A DNA stretch of 64,000 nt from contig OX381707.1 of the NCBI GenBank assembly GCA_947462335.1, positions 86,797,606 through 86,861,605 of the forward strand, given 5' to 3'. Made by a program: the position numbers and the translations under genes. This DNA comes from Harmothoe impar. Lineage: Eukaryota; Annelida; Polychaeta; Phyllodocida; Polynoidae. The number at the start of each line of letters is the position of its first letter. Within the stretch, counting starts at the first letter, position 1. Under the pieces are notes generated by a model. It made no database searches. It was given only the letters and a program-made list of their open reading frames with translations, and was not told the DNA's origin. Shown piece by piece: positions 25,010 through 38,582 of the stretch.

Positions 25010-28000
25010 CATTCTAAACAACTTTTGTATGCTAGTTTGCTAGTATGCTAGTATGCTGTATGTTTAGTATGTTTTACAAGTCATTCTTTTTCTTAGTTTA
25101 GTTGAACATTGTGCTTTGGCACCCAGACTATTTACCTTCTATGTAGGGACATTTGATTCCTGGATCTCTTATTGCATGATGAAAAAATAATAATAAATGA
25201 GTGATTTGCCGTACGATGCTGGTTGTGGTGACACGCATGGTGCTGAAAATAATGACTTGGTTTTGATGATTCTCCCTGAAAATACCAGTTAAAATAGTTA
25301 AAATACAATAGGGCCAGCAACGGCTTCAATTCAGACATTCCTAAAAGAATTCCTTTGGTGGAGGCTTAAATGTAATAAATGAGTCAGAAATTCAAGGAAG
25401 CAATACATGAGGTCCCTTTCTAAGATAAAATCGTTCTTGTCTTCAAATTGTTCAAAAACCATTTTATTGAAACCTTCTTCCTTGTTTCGCATTTGTTTGA
25501 AAGTCCTTCTGTGGCATGGCAACCAGCAATAACATTTAATGGGACTCTCTATTGTATTGTCAGAATTATTTATCTTTAATGGGGTTTGGTGTATCAAGAG
25601 AACAAATAACCTGGTCACATTATTTTTCCTTTATGAGGTGACGTGTTGTAAGGTTAGCATTAACTATGTTTAAACCCTAGCTTTGTAAGCTTGGAACAAT
25701 CCAGTATCTTTATCATACACATGTGATTTGTCTCACTACAAGATGTTACTTACTACAATACACCATTTACTCAGTTTTTGTGCATTTTTTACACAGTCAA
25801 GAGATTTTTTCAGGCTGTTCTTAAAAGCATGCCCTTAAGATTTCAGACCCAAGTCTAGATTACCTAGTATCATGTTTATACAGCACACAAGAGATCTGCC
25901 GAATACCATCATCAATGAACTTGAAATTTACCACTAATCTAAGTGGTACAACAATTCCAAAAGCTAAGACATTACCAGTTTAGAACAGCTCTCTGTTGTG
26001 ATTTTACATGGAATTATAGAACACATGAGAAGCTGTCAACTTATCATGAAGAGTAAAACTCCCTGATTGGATCCGACTAATCCCACTAGCTCTAAGCCAC
26101 TTTGACATTTGATAGATAACATGATCTTAGATGTTCATGAGTTAATCCTGTATGGTGGGATTAAGTGGATAGTCATCCTTGTGTTTTTTTTTCAATATCA
26201 CTTACAGGATTTGAGTGGCATACCTTTATCGTAATACTTTCTTCAGACTATGCACTCTATCTGATAGGATGGATTACAACTTTGTCAGCTTTGCCATCTT
26301 GTATCTCTGCAATCACTTACATCTAATCCCTATGCTAGAAAACTTTATTCATTTTCTGACTGTGATATGATGTACAGCACAAGTAAAGGAGAAGCTTCTA
26401 TGTTATGTGGTAATTTGAATTAAAAATCGAAATATAATGTCAATGCACAAAGAAAAATGGGGGAGGGATAGATGGCCCCTTTAGACGTAGGGCCATTATT
26501 CCCTCACACAGTGGCTACATCAAGGAAACATCTACCCTCAGAATACCAAATACCTCTAGCCTATGACAGACCCACAGCAAGCTCCTTCCCCTCAGAATCC
26601 CCAGACAGGACTCTGTCCGCACTAAAGCCACTATTACCTCTCATTACAGAGGTCATAAGGCCCTACATAAAGCGGTCCTGACCATCAAGTCCTTCAATAT
26701 AATGGTTGTTCCCCTCATTTACGCCACATAAGCTGACATTTAACTGACATTTAGTTTAATTTATGTGGATAAGCCTGTTAGTTTATTGCTCTTTAGGGGC
26801 AGGACTTAAAAGAATCAGGAGTCATTTGCCAGTTGACTTACTGCATCCAAGCCTGAACCTTTCTGTGTGCCATGAGGACCTACTGCCCATTCAAAATTAA
26901 AACCTTAGACTTGTGTTGATGCAAGGAAAAAATATGTTGCATATTAGGTTAGGTATGTAATTGATGTGTTTCAATATTTGAATCTACAGTCCATATAGCT
27001 TCAAGTCCTTTAGTGTTCTCGCGCCATTTTAGTTTCCGATGACATAATGTTTTTACCTCCTTGACTATAACTCATCTTATTTATCTGAACGTGAAGAGCA
27101 ATAAGTGGTATCCTATAATTGATTTAGCAACAGTGAGCTTATGGCTGAATTTACCATGTGGCCATGAATTTCTAAATTTTCAAGCTGGCACAAGATTGTG
27201 CAGAATATCCTTTAGCTCCCTAACTATCGTACTGTTACCAGGTATGGTGGTAGTGAGTGATGAGCTGTTATCAGCAGGATAACGTATCAGAGCGTGGCTG
27301 GTGGTTCCGGCAGTCATCACACAGATAGGGGCATGTTCTAGTTTTGTAGGACCTGTATCATGCTAGTTTTGTATGGAGCTATAATAGGGCATATTTGGGT
27401 TGGTCCATACCATATGATCACGTTGTCTACCTGAACTTGACTCTCTTTGCCTTGCAACAATGAAGACAAGGTTTTGTTAAATGTGCAGAGTGGGCCCCCA
27501 TATTGTGGCATTGTTCAATAGTCTGCTTCACAAAGAGTAAAATATAGGACTACTTTCAACTTAATACATTAACAACAGTTTTATGCATACCAGAATGAGG
27601 TAAATATCTCATGTTAGGCCAATGCATCGGGCAGTCACTAATTGTTCTTTGCATTCAGATTAAACCAAAGTGCAAATAGTCCCAGTGTAAATGAAGAGGT
27701 AAAAACTTCCAAATTGCCAGAGGAGACAACTGCATTAGGATGTAGAGTCAGCACAGAGAGGTCTGAAATGAAAAGGTTTTGTTCATCTGAAAATCCCATT
27801 CAACTGTGTTTGTCTAGCTCTACCTTTTCTGACAGTGTTGGTTACAAACCACTCTCATTGATGGATTCCAACTTGTTTTACTGCGTCTAACTGTAAACCA
27901 TTTAGGTATGCTAACACGGTTCACTGAAGTGTTCTAACATCATTGTCACTCCAAAATTTAATCTAGCGGCACTGACTTGAATTTAGGTACATCTAATAAA

Positions 28001-31000
28001 AATGTGATTTCATAGTGAATATTACTTTGGTCTGAGTACAGACAGTATTCTTCAATGAAATCTCAGTCTGTGAACATGAAAAAGAAAATATATTACATTC
28101 TAGAAACCAAAAGATGTAGTCAAAAATAGGTAAAGCAACTTCGCACTTTCATATTGATTAGGATCATTTCATTAACCGATGCAACATTTATCACAGATTT
28201 AAAAACAACGCACTCATGTGATATGTAAAAGCAAAGCCATTCAGGATTTTCACAACAGATAAAGATAAACCATATGGTACCAATGCGTAGAGATCCCTCT
28301 TCTCATGAAAATGATATACCATCAGTTAAGGGTGGGCATGTAGGGGTGAGTGTATGTGTGGCAGGGTCTTTGTATGTGACTGAAGGGTAGGGCATGGGGG
28401 AGACAGATTAGGCTATTGAGGATTAATGGAATAAATTAAACTTTACTGTACAGAAATAATTATAGTTGTAGTAAACTAGGAATAAAACTTGAGGGGCCAG
28501 TATTCAGTATTCGGTATGTCCTCAGTTGGAGCCAGCAGGGTGTCATCATATATGAATAATAGGAGATCATGGGAAGTGTTGACATTGCAATGACAATGTG
28601 TCAACACTACCAAGCAGACATTGATATATAGATCCCTCTAAAGTAATGATGGTGGGCAAGGGTATTACTGTGTTAATGTCCTGGGGTCTAGAGTCATGGT
28701 ATGGATAACAGGAGGACTCCTATATTAGGACATGTGCCTACCAACCTGCTTACATTAGCAGCTACTCTGTTATACATTACAGCAGTAATTCTGTATATTC
28801 GGTATATTAATTATGCCAGATTCTTTCATGAAACTTGATATTTAGGTGATTTGAAACCATGTAATTTCTATTTTAAAAGAAGAGGCCTTTCAAATCTGAG
28901 CCTTATCAAAGACATTCATACATGCATAAACACATTGTGTTTGACAATAATCTATTTGAGTACAAAGAGAAAAGGTACTTTGATGGCATTATTAGTTACC
29001 CAGTAGAATATGTGATGTGTCAGAACCAGCATTCCATCATGTTATAGCTAAGGTTTGTTTTCCTTGTGTTTTGTGAAACTGTGTATCAAACTCAAAGAAA
29101 GACATTTGTTCAAGGTCAGAGAAATAATGTGACTTAATCAGCACGTCCCACAATTCAGTTCACTCCAGTGAGGGTGAACAATGAACTATTGATGTTGTAG
29201 CAGCATTTAATATGTTTACAGTTGAGTAAAAGAATGAGAATTGAAAGAAACATATGAAGAGAAAATTACCACAACAGGATGTGTGAAAGGTGGTAAGTGA
29301 CAGAATTAAAACAATTCAAAGAATGGTAGCTGCTAATTGCAGGAGTAATTCAGGACAGACTTGCAGATGCATTTCTTTGTCAAATTCAACTGATTATGTA
29401 CAAGAACATTTTGAAAACATCCGTTTCAATAGAAAGTCAACAAGGCTTTCCACAAAAAAAGAGACAACCTAACAAAGGTAGCCTTATTACCACACAGGTG
29501 CATGTGACTATTACAATCATTCATTTTGGTAATGTTAAAGAATAAACAACCTTCAACAACTTGCATACACATTGCATTGTATGACCATTCTCTTATATCA
29601 GCAATTGTTATAAACATTGGATACTTTATATAACCAAGTTTTTAACTGAACCAATACCATAGGCAGTGATTTCCAACTGTCTGGTGCACATTACATCTCT
29701 ATTCTAAAGGAAAATTGAGCCTGTGCCAGCCCAGAAAGCAGTAGTCAACGTTATCTTAAAGGTCACTCAACTCTCTATCCCTCCAAGGGCACGATTCTCA
29801 ATCCACATGGTCTGCCTCTGCAAGGGTCCACTTTGTGCTTTGTCCCTGACTTGACTCTGTGATGCTGGATGCACTCGTTCCTCTTTTAGATTGTCTATGA
29901 CCACTGTCAATGTTGAAGTATACAGCATTTGCTTAACAGTTAACCTTAGAGACAATATCAATAGGTGCCAGCTTGGTCTTGAGCAATCAGTGTATATGAT
30001 GTCTGCAAGCAACCTAGCAAGGAACTCTCTATTTTATTCCTCTGTGCTACAACCTTATTAGCAGTGTTAAATCACATAAGCTAACATGCATTTTAGTACA
30101 GCAGGGTAAATCTGCTTTATAGGCAATTTTGATTCTGGGATAATGTTAGTGATTGGAATATTACTCTGCCTGACAAAAGCATTTAAAACTATTTTATTCC
30201 TTTTCTTGTTCAGCTGAGAAAATTTAACAAAGAGAAAATCAAGATTTCAATCTGTATAATTGTTTACTTTCTGAAATTCTTATGTATTTATTTCAAAGCC
30301 ATATTCCGTTAGCACCCATGTACATTGTGTGGTGGAGCTTTAACAGAGACTGGCTGTAACACAGTTTGTGTGACAAGTGGTTCTGATTCACATTCCCATT
30401 TGTCTGTAGATAATAATGTAGGCTGGGGAAGGAGAGTTGTTCATCCTGCTTCAATGAGGAAACAGCTGGCTTCCTGGCAGTCTGTTATTTATGTGGACTT
30501 CCCTACACACCTAAAACCTCTACTTACATGAGGCATCTGTTAGATATGTGTAACAAAATCTTTACAATGTTTGTACGGATATTACAATACCAGCTTTTCG
30601 ATCAGAATACCATGGCTTTTATATTCTTCAGTTTTATATGCTCTGTGCTTCTATTTTTACTGATATGAAACTAGGAAGGGAAAGCAGGATATACTTTAAC
30701 ATAAAACTATTGTCGATGAGTCCATGAGTCCATGAGTCCATGAGTTATGAATTCCATATCCACTAAGCTGGGCTGTGAGTGATATGGTTGACACATGACT
30801 CCACGGTGGAGTGTATGTAGTAGGGGTTCTATTGATCATACATCAGTATTTCAGGTCCAAATACCATGAAGCAGCCTGCCATTTATCAAGTGGTCCGATG
30901 GTACACCCACATGTAGGATCCTTCATCTAGTCCCATTTTACTGACAGTAGTCCCCTATAGTAGGCCCTTTTAGGTGTTTATAATTGGATTTCACCTAAAT

Positions 31001-34000
31001 ATCATCAAGTTGCCTTCCCCCTACATCTCGAGTTTCCCAAGTCAACACACTGCCATATTTATCAGTCAATTCCACAAACCTCTAAATATGCATCTGACTA
31101 TTTTTGCTGACCAGTGAGCACTACACTACAGGATTCGGATATTAAAGGACACCAGGGTCAATCTGATCTAGTTCTTGAATGAGAATGAAACTGACTGGAC
31201 AGACCCGGAGCAACCAGTCTGATTGAATCATACCAAGGATAAAACGTCTTTGAGGAGCAATCCAATCATGGCCAAGTCACTCACATCCATGTGACCGAAC
31301 CACCAGAGGTAGCAAGGAAGCTTCCACAGCAAATATGACATACACATGTTGCAATTTGCCAACTTTAAAGCCATGTTACAGAAACCAATGCTTAGGTAAA
31401 ATATTATATTGCAATGAGTTTTATATATTCATACGCTGAGAAAGTGTGGTAAATTGTATCCTTTTTACCAACTACATGACTCTATGGGCAGAAGTAAAAA
31501 AAGGAAGCTTTTTCAATTACACTCCATATAAATAATACATATAGGGTATGATACGGGTCTATGACCCTGAGGGGTGTGGGAGGCAGGGAGTGGACGTCAG
31601 GTAGTTGGATCAATAAGTGGAGCATTCACTCAGGTAGGGCTGATAGTAAGCTTATGCTGTTTTAATTTCAAATCCAAAAATCCAGTCAGCATCAAACCCC
31701 TAGTTTTAGTTCAACTTTTACGACATCCTAAAACCCTCTTCATCACGGCATCCAACAGGACATACCAAGACACCATGATATTAAGCGAGTGATTAGATCT
31801 AGCAGTTCTCAAAGTGGAATTGCCGGTACTCTGTCTGCAAACAGAGCAGTACCTTTCATTATGGAGGTCAATGGAGGGTGTTTTATGAGATGGTGCTCTT
31901 GCAGCCTCTGACTGAAATGGTGGTCAGCTTGATTGTGCCTCATTAGCACTTCATTTATCTGACATTTAGAGTTATCCAGTCCTGGAGTTAGTTCATAGTT
32001 CAATAGAGGACCGATAGACACTTGCAGATCACTGTAATGATAATAAGAGCCTAATATCTAGATCAGTTTATGACATTTGGCCTTATTTAAGCTCTTGCAC
32101 TGTACCCTGTAAAGTGAACAAGCTATCAATGGTAGTTTGCACACCCAATCATGGGCACATGAGTGCTATTTGGGCTAGTACCCCTGGCCAATGTGGTTTA
32201 TTATGGCCAGGTGCATTTAAGGTTGGTAGACAGTAAATATTTAGATCAATGGAGACAGGAAGAGAGACATCCAATGAATACAACGCACAGATGGTATATG
32301 TTGCTATCATATAACTCAGATCTAAAGCTTCAGACTCACTGACACTGTCTAAAGAGAAACGTAAAAATTTGAAGAAATGTAAAGATTTAGGGCAGTCACT
32401 TTACACAGGACTTTTTTTTCAATCACCATGTATTTTATACACCACTTCTCTATATTACCTCTTCTCTCAAGCAGCTAAAGTCATTATAGTCAAATATGTG
32501 GGCTACATCATCAGTGAGTCAGTGTGCCTTTCACTCAAGTCATTGTTTAACACTGCATAAATCAAGGCTTTCCTCTGTGCTTATAATCCTATCAGCCGTG
32601 TTAAATCACATTAGCTAAGGTCTATATTGATGAGCGCTATTCAGAAGTAAAACGGCTTAATTGCTAATTTAGACAGCCAACTTTGTATGATGATCTACTA
32701 CATTGATTTTAATTGGAAAGGTAATCCTGCCTGACGAAGGTATTAAGGAGTGTTTTATTCCCTCGCCTATTTCCTATCCGCACAGTGCTGTGCTGTTATT
32801 GATTGATAAATATGTATTTTAAATCAACCTGTTTACTCTGTTGGGTAGCAACTTGAGAGGCTGGACTGTCTGATTGTAACTTTATGAAATAGATTGTGAA
32901 TAAATTGCTTAAATAGGATTCATCCACTATAAAAAACTAACAGTAGCAAATGAAAATATATGTTGTTACTGAGAATTGTACAAAGATGGCTGGGGTAGAC
33001 AAATGAACAGTGACTTTGATTGATTTTAATGATTTGATTATGTAAATCTTCTTTAGGATGTTAACAGTTTGTTTTCAGTTAAGGTAAGGTTTCTTTAACA
33101 GTACAGTGACACATGTGTTTTTCTCTTGACCATAATACACACGCTTTCTGTTACTAAGCTATATTACAAACAGCATACACTTTATCTTTTTAGCTTAAGT
33201 TGGTTGTTCAATGATCATGCTGTGATTAGAATAAACATGTACTTGGTTTGTCCACACATATAACTGATGTCTGCCCTTTTCAATGAGGTAGAGATTATAT
33301 ATAGCATATCTATTTCACATTTATCCCAAAAATTGCTCCATTCAAAACATATTAAGCATCGCATCTTTAACTAAATGATTTATCCATCTTCAACATGTTG
33401 AATATGGCCAGCAGAAATGTAACCAGAAATATCTGACCTTCATCTAAGTGACTTGTCCATGACTGGATTGGTCCTCAAGGAGGGTTCATCCTGATACGAT
33501 TCAGTCTGACAGAACGCTCAGGGCCTGTCCAGTCTGGTTCCTGCTGATTTAGAAAAAGATGAAACAGATGCTGCCTAATTCCCTACAAGGAAAAGGGGAC
33601 AATTGCATCTATGTCAAACACAGGTGTGATGACGACTAGAAATAGTTCAATTGTAAGTTACTTGGCGAGTGTGCAAAGGAACTGGATTCCTAAATGTCTG
33701 TGAATCATGTGTGAGTATAGAATATGCTACAGGTCCAAGTTCATGTTGCTGAAGCTGCGACACAGTTGGGTTTGTCAGACTACTTCACTGCCAGGTGTTG
33801 GTAATGCATGGTGAGTAGCTGAAGATAATCTATATTTATTCTGTTAATGATATTTTCATGAAATTTTCATTTTAAAATGATTAAAATCTTGAGACCTACG
33901 AATTGTGGCTTGCCTGCATGTCTACTAAATGTCTAGGTCCTTACTCGTATCTCATGCTCCACATGCAAGGACATGAAGGCCTTGAAGACATGATGTTTGA

Positions 34001-34130
34001 CAGTGAGGGCAGATAGAAAGGGGGAGGCCGGGTAAATCATGGATACTATTAAGGCAATCACTTTGGGGCAATGTACTGATTGGTCTATGGCTCTGCTAAG
34101 ATTGTACATTTAGATATCAAATCATTCTAG
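21905..34130. other. 12-kb gene-free stretch
   Basis: No exon or RNA gene that I can support. Contains G run (24903-24913), (TA)n tracts (~24973-25008), a short GAGTCCAT tandem (30716-30735), dispersed modules L (26600-26770), D (27640-27755), G (29725-29830), E (30040-30200, 32570-32770) and C (31190-31295 inverted, 33446-33540), plus a pair of similar blocks at 28560-28700 and 37240-37400. It could be intronic. Confidence 0.45.
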
Positions 34131-34134
34131 TATC

Positions 34135-34560
34135 AGTAGTATATAATGTATCGGAACGGGACTATGCTTAAGTACTGTTTATTACTCAATCGACATGCAG
34201 CCAATCAGAGGCCTCCATTTGGTCACGTGACCGGAAGTGACCTACTTAGGGGATTAGTGGTGAAGTCACGTGACCTAGTTAGCCAATCAGAGGCCGCCAT
34301 TTGGTCACGTGACCTGAAGTGACGTCATATGACCTACTTATGGACCGGAAGTGACGTCATATGACCTATTTAGGGGACCGGAAGTGACGTCATATGACCT
34401 ACTTTAGGATCACGTGACCGGAAGTGACCTGATGAGTCACGTGACCGGAAGTAACGTCACATGACCTAATGGACAACCGGAAGTGACCTCATTGAGGATC
34501 ACGTGACCGGAAGTGACCTGATTGATCACGTGACCGGAAGAAGAAGAAGAAGAAGAAGAA
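34135..34560. repeat. Solitary terminal repeat of a related Maverick/Polinton-like element
   Basis: Begins AGTAGTATATAATGTATCGG, then CGGAACGGGACTATG and TTTATTACTCAATCGA, and matches the left terminus of the element at 49217 with few mismatches over the first ~95 bp. It then diverges into its own array: at least seven CACGTGAC cores, about eight CCGGAAG cores and three TGACGTCAT sites. No partner terminus is present within the window, so this is a solo or truncated end. It passes into a GAA run and a G-rich tract. Confidence 0.85.
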
Positions 34561-34574
34561 AAAGTGACTTTAAG

Positions 34575-34695
34575 ATGCATGGGGAGGGGGGCGCTTTTAG
34601 GATGCATGGGGCGGGTGGGGGGGAGGGGAGGGGAGGGGAGGGGGGAGGGGGGCACTCTAGGGGGGTGGGGGAGGGGGGCACTCTAAGGGGCGTTT
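34575..34695 (+). repeat. G-rich tract (G-quadruplex-type)
   Basis: Multiple runs of four or more G separated by single A/T/C bases, densest at about 34609-34655 (GGGGAGGGGAGGGGAGGGG). It follows the solitary terminal repeat. Frames crossing it on either strand are low-complexity artefacts. Confidence 0.8.
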
Positions 34696-34900
34696 GTCTC
34701 TTTTAAGAAAAATAAGAAAGAAAAGAATTTAATCGAGAGACACAAGTGTGTCTCTTAATTTTTTTGTTTATCACGTGCTCTGATGAGGCGATCAGCCGCG
34801 ACCGGAGGAAGTGACACTTTAAGAGGACACGCGACTTAAGTGTTATAATATTTTTTTTACTTACTAATAAAGAAGACGTATGAAAATAAAACACAACAAT

Positions 34901-35152
34901 TCACATGTCAGTTGTTCTCGTTGTTTCTTGCTTGATAAAGTCAAGGAATATCGCGATGCCGAGGTCAAACTTTCCCATGTCCTCAGTCAACACTCGAAGG
35001 AGTTCAAAAAGCGTACTGCCGGCACCGTCAGCTTCAGCTTGCCACATTTTCAACACTCGGAAGGCCAACACTCGGAAGGTCCACCCAGAGACTGGTATTG
35101 AGGGAGCTAATGACTGGTTGGTATGACATCGTGGACTTGCATGGGTAAATAT
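34901..35152 (-). pseudogene. ORF fragment resembling the C-terminal part of a death domain
   Basis: Reading leftward from about 35152 to a stop at 34901-34903 gives ~83 codons without an initiating ATG at the start. The last 55 residues contain a helix with LKMW, then GSTLFELLRVL and MGKFDLGIAIF. This resembles helices 4-6 of death domains (W in helix 4, ATL-LL-x-L, G-x-D-LA). A short FRVL-A-FRVL duplication is visible. The fragment lies directly inside the solitary terminal repeat, in the same leftward position as the Ala-rich gene at 49725 in the intact element, so it may be element cargo. A plain host exon or a chance likeness is possible. Confidence 0.35.
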
Positions 35153-35323
35153 GCATCATATATCACACATGGGACTTTGGTAAACTCCATTCACTTTTCC
35201 TCGTTATCATCTAATTCTCTACGAATACAGTATTCTGTATCTATTAAAGGTGGTATGTGCCATGTATGTGTGAATCTAAGACCCTTATTACAAAAACTAA
35301 GTGTCTTGAGCACTGTGGAAACC

Positions 35324-35560
35324 CTTCTGCCGAAACGTTCTAAAACGTTTTGCATATCACATCTAAACACTCTGTTACATTTTGGCATGCATGGGCACTG
35401 TAGAAATCCTTCTGCCAAAACGTTCTAAAACGTTTTGCATATCACATCTGAACAGTCTGTTACGTTTTGGCATACATGGGCACTGTAGAAATCCTTCTGC
35501 CAAAACGTTCTAAAACGTTTTGCCTATTACACTGATACAATTTGGCAGACGAGAACTACA
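35324..35560. repeat. 85-bp minisatellite with palindromic AAACGTT core
   Basis: CTTCTGCC starts units at 35324, 35409 and 35494, an exact 85-bp period. Each unit opens with AAACGTTCTAAAACGTTTTG, an inverted pair around CTA. The third unit diverges after ~30 bp. Related AAACGTTTTAAAACGT sequence continues to about 35592. Confidence 0.9.
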
Positions 35561-36027
35561 GATAACCAGGGTGCCAAAACGTTTTAAAACGTGATGAAAC
35601 TATTTCAGAGTGGATACATTAGATTCAGCATGCAATATCCATGTCCTTTTAAAACGTATTTCATGCAATCTGCAATTAACTGAATAATTAGCATAAATCA
35701 TGCTGCAATCAATTAATTTCAGCTTTCTAACAATACCTGAGGTGTTTTTCGATACAATGAACCTCTCAACAATGAAATTAGTTCTATATAACATTGTGTC
35801 ACATATTCATGAAAATGGCATGTTTTCCCATGTGTTGAAATAATTAGCCAATTAGCACATTATGCAATCAATTTATATCAATATTCACCTAGGGAATGCA
35901 CATCACTTTTGTTTGTTCTAAAGACAGAATTGGGAAGTTTTAGAAAATTTAACAATTTTATCTCTAAATTACTCTTCTATTGAGATATTCACTCTCAAAA
36001 CATCTAAAAAACACAGAAATCCCTGGC

Positions 36028-36175
36028 GTTTGGGACTCCCTAACCTCCAGAACTCTGGCATCTGGAGGGCCCTTTTTACTCCCCACATCAGTACGTTCTG
36101 GGGGTCCCCTGACAGAAAGCCCTGGCATTTGGAAGGCCCTTTTTACTACACGCATCAGAACGTTTTGGCTGTGCT
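36028..36175. repeat. ~80-bp tandem duplication
   Basis: CTGGCATCTGGAGGGCCCTT near 36055 is repeated as CTGGCATTTGGAAGGCCCTT near 36122, each followed by TTTACT, an ACATCAG/GCATCAG element and ACGTTCTGG or ACGTTTTGG. No coding function is apparent. Confidence 0.65.
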
Positions 36176-36179
36176 AAGG

Positions 36180-38425
36180 ATATACCTGCATTTGACAATC
36201 ACTAAGAGTCTTAATTCACTCAGGAGTGAGAACACATGAATGCAGCCCTACATCCTTGATTAAACCCTGTCTCATTATGTTGGCTTTTCTTGCTCTGAGT
36301 CAGCCTAGATGTCATTAGGGAAAAACATTGGGAGAAATCTGTTGTCTTCATTATGACTGCTTGTATGTAGGCCGACTAAGCACTATTATAATAAAGATTG
36401 AATATAGCTGGCTATCTTGTTAGTTACCATAGTGCATTATTATCTGATATCTCAACAGTGTAGGACACTATTATATCCTCTATGGAACATTGTTTAAATA
36501 TTAGAATGTGAAAGTTGGTACATCAGGAACAGATATTTAGTCTACACCACAGGTAATCATATTTGACTAGACAGATGTATCATCCACAACTAGTTGTTGA
36601 ACCCCGGAGAACCAATCATGGTTTGGGAAAGTAACCTGAATAATAAAAAAGGAAATGACTAATTGAAATTAAGATGATGAAGTAGACAATCAAAAATAAT
36701 TTATTTTCCATCTAGGATTGAGTAACTTTGATTGAATTAGACTAACAACACATTAAATCACTATGCAATATAATCATAGGATACTAGGTTCTTCAACAAA
36801 AAGTTCCGATATGAATGATGGGTCTGGCACCACATCAATTAATGTACCCTGGCCCCCATGCTCACAAACGGAGAACTAACGTCAGTGAAATTAACCAAGA
36901 AATTGGAGCTAATTCAAACAATGGAGATCATTATTGCAAACATGTTCAGTCGGATTAAAAGACAATTATTGTCAGGAATCGAGAGGGTAAAATGAATTCC
37001 TCATGCGGGTGCCATCAATTTTTCAGTTGAGGCTGTGTTCTAATTAGAAATCTTGCTCTTAGTTCATCTACTATTGCTGAGGCAATCTAATGTTGTTCCT
37101 GAGATTAATGTTCAACCAAAAATTGAACAGTAATTTTCAAGAGAAGAAGGAAGATTCAATTATCACTGTTTTAATTTCTCCTTCCTAAAGACACAGATAA
37201 GTAACGTTACTTTTATTGAATAAGTCCTGTTGAAGGTGAAAATGTTGGTGATGGGGTGGGGTGCCCATGACTTGATCAGTAGAGTACCAGGAGGTCATGG
37301 TATAGATAACAGGGGAGTTATAGGACGTGGCCATTACAATGTGTCAACACTACCAGCCACGTAATGCGGCATTGACCCCTTTAGGGAGGAGCAGGTTAAA
37401 GTACTGAAGAGCAGAGGTAGGATTACGAAGCGCAGGAGGTGGTCCTGGTTGGAGGGTACAGTGCTGCGGGGTCATGGAGGGAGTAGTGACAAGGTATTAA
37501 CCAACATACCAACACTAACACCAAGAAAATGATATATTACCCCTATCATGTATACCGTATCATGGGGCGGGGACTATATGGGCAGAGACGTAGTAGTCGG
37601 GGGAGGGGCACAGTGCTGTAGGGTCAGTGCATGGATAATTGGACCAAAGAGTGGTGACAAGACTTTAACCAACCTGCTAATACCTGCAACAAGAGTGATG
37701 CATTGTCTCTATGATAAGGTGCCATCAATCAGTCTCAACCACACCAAGGGCTGACCACTATACATTAGCATTTAGACCATACACTTGTTAATGCCCTGCT
37801 AACCAAGGGTTGCATATCTTGTTTTGCAATAGACCTTGAGCCAACTTTTATTTGTGATATGGTCATTGCTTTTAATCTGGAATAGTTATCTGTAATTGTG
37901 CTTTCAAACTGTCTGGTCGACCTTACATCTCGAATCTATTGACAAACAGGGCCCGGTCCAACCTCACAGGGCACTAGTCAGCGTTATCTTAAAGGCCACA
38001 CATCTATCTATCTTTCTCAGGGCACTGTTTTATTCTCTATTTCCCTCCTCTATGATGGCTACCTTTGTGATTTGACCCTGATTCAGCTCTGTGATTCTGG
38101 ATGTAGAGTCCCTGAGGATTGTCTATTGCTGATGTTTTGTTTGAGGTTTTATTAACTGGGAGCTTTCTTGGTTATGAGATTTCGTGTATTGCCATTCTTA
38201 GAAGTTTGCTGATGCAATTCTAATATCAAGAGTATTAGGAACTGTCACTTTACCTCATAAGTCTAATGATGTTGATCCAAAGACATGCAGAATGTTGTTT
38301 GTGATATATCTAACACCTCTCACTAAATATTTAGAATCCCAGTTGTATGTCTTCAAAAATGTATGAGTTCAGGACACATCACAGCTGTATTTTGTCAAAG
38401 ATATCTTACCCTCAGACAAGGTTTA
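36180..38425. other. Gene-free stretch
   Basis: No supported gene. Includes a block at 37240-37400 similar to 28560-28700 and module G at 37930-38100. The GT/GG-rich tract around 37420-37620 contains repeated phrases on a GGTAC-GTGCTG theme but no ORF of note. Confidence 0.4.
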
Positions 38426-38427
38426 AG

Positions 38428-38582
38428 TTAACCCTTTAAGGATGGCATGATACCTTGATGTATCATGCCCTTTGTCATCATGATACATGGATACAGCCCT
38501 GGCGAGTAACTAGCGGAGGCTGCATTGGTGCATCATGATGACAAATTTATCTTTTAGTAACATGCTGTCCTTAAAGGGTTAA
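38428..38582. mobile_element. 155-bp piggyBac-type MITE with TTAA ends
   Basis: TTAA followed by CCCTTTAAGGATGGCATG on the left and CATGCTGTCCTTAAAGGG followed by TTAA on the right. TTAA flanks and CCC-starting termini are the pattern of piggyBac-type elements. Partial relatives end at 11886, 17866 and 41787 and share an inner GCAGCCCTGGYGAGTAACT stretch. Confidence 0.75.

Noticed and set aside
34503..34706. Plus-strand Arg/Gly-rich frame
   Set aside because: It is a translation of the GAA run and G-rich tract.
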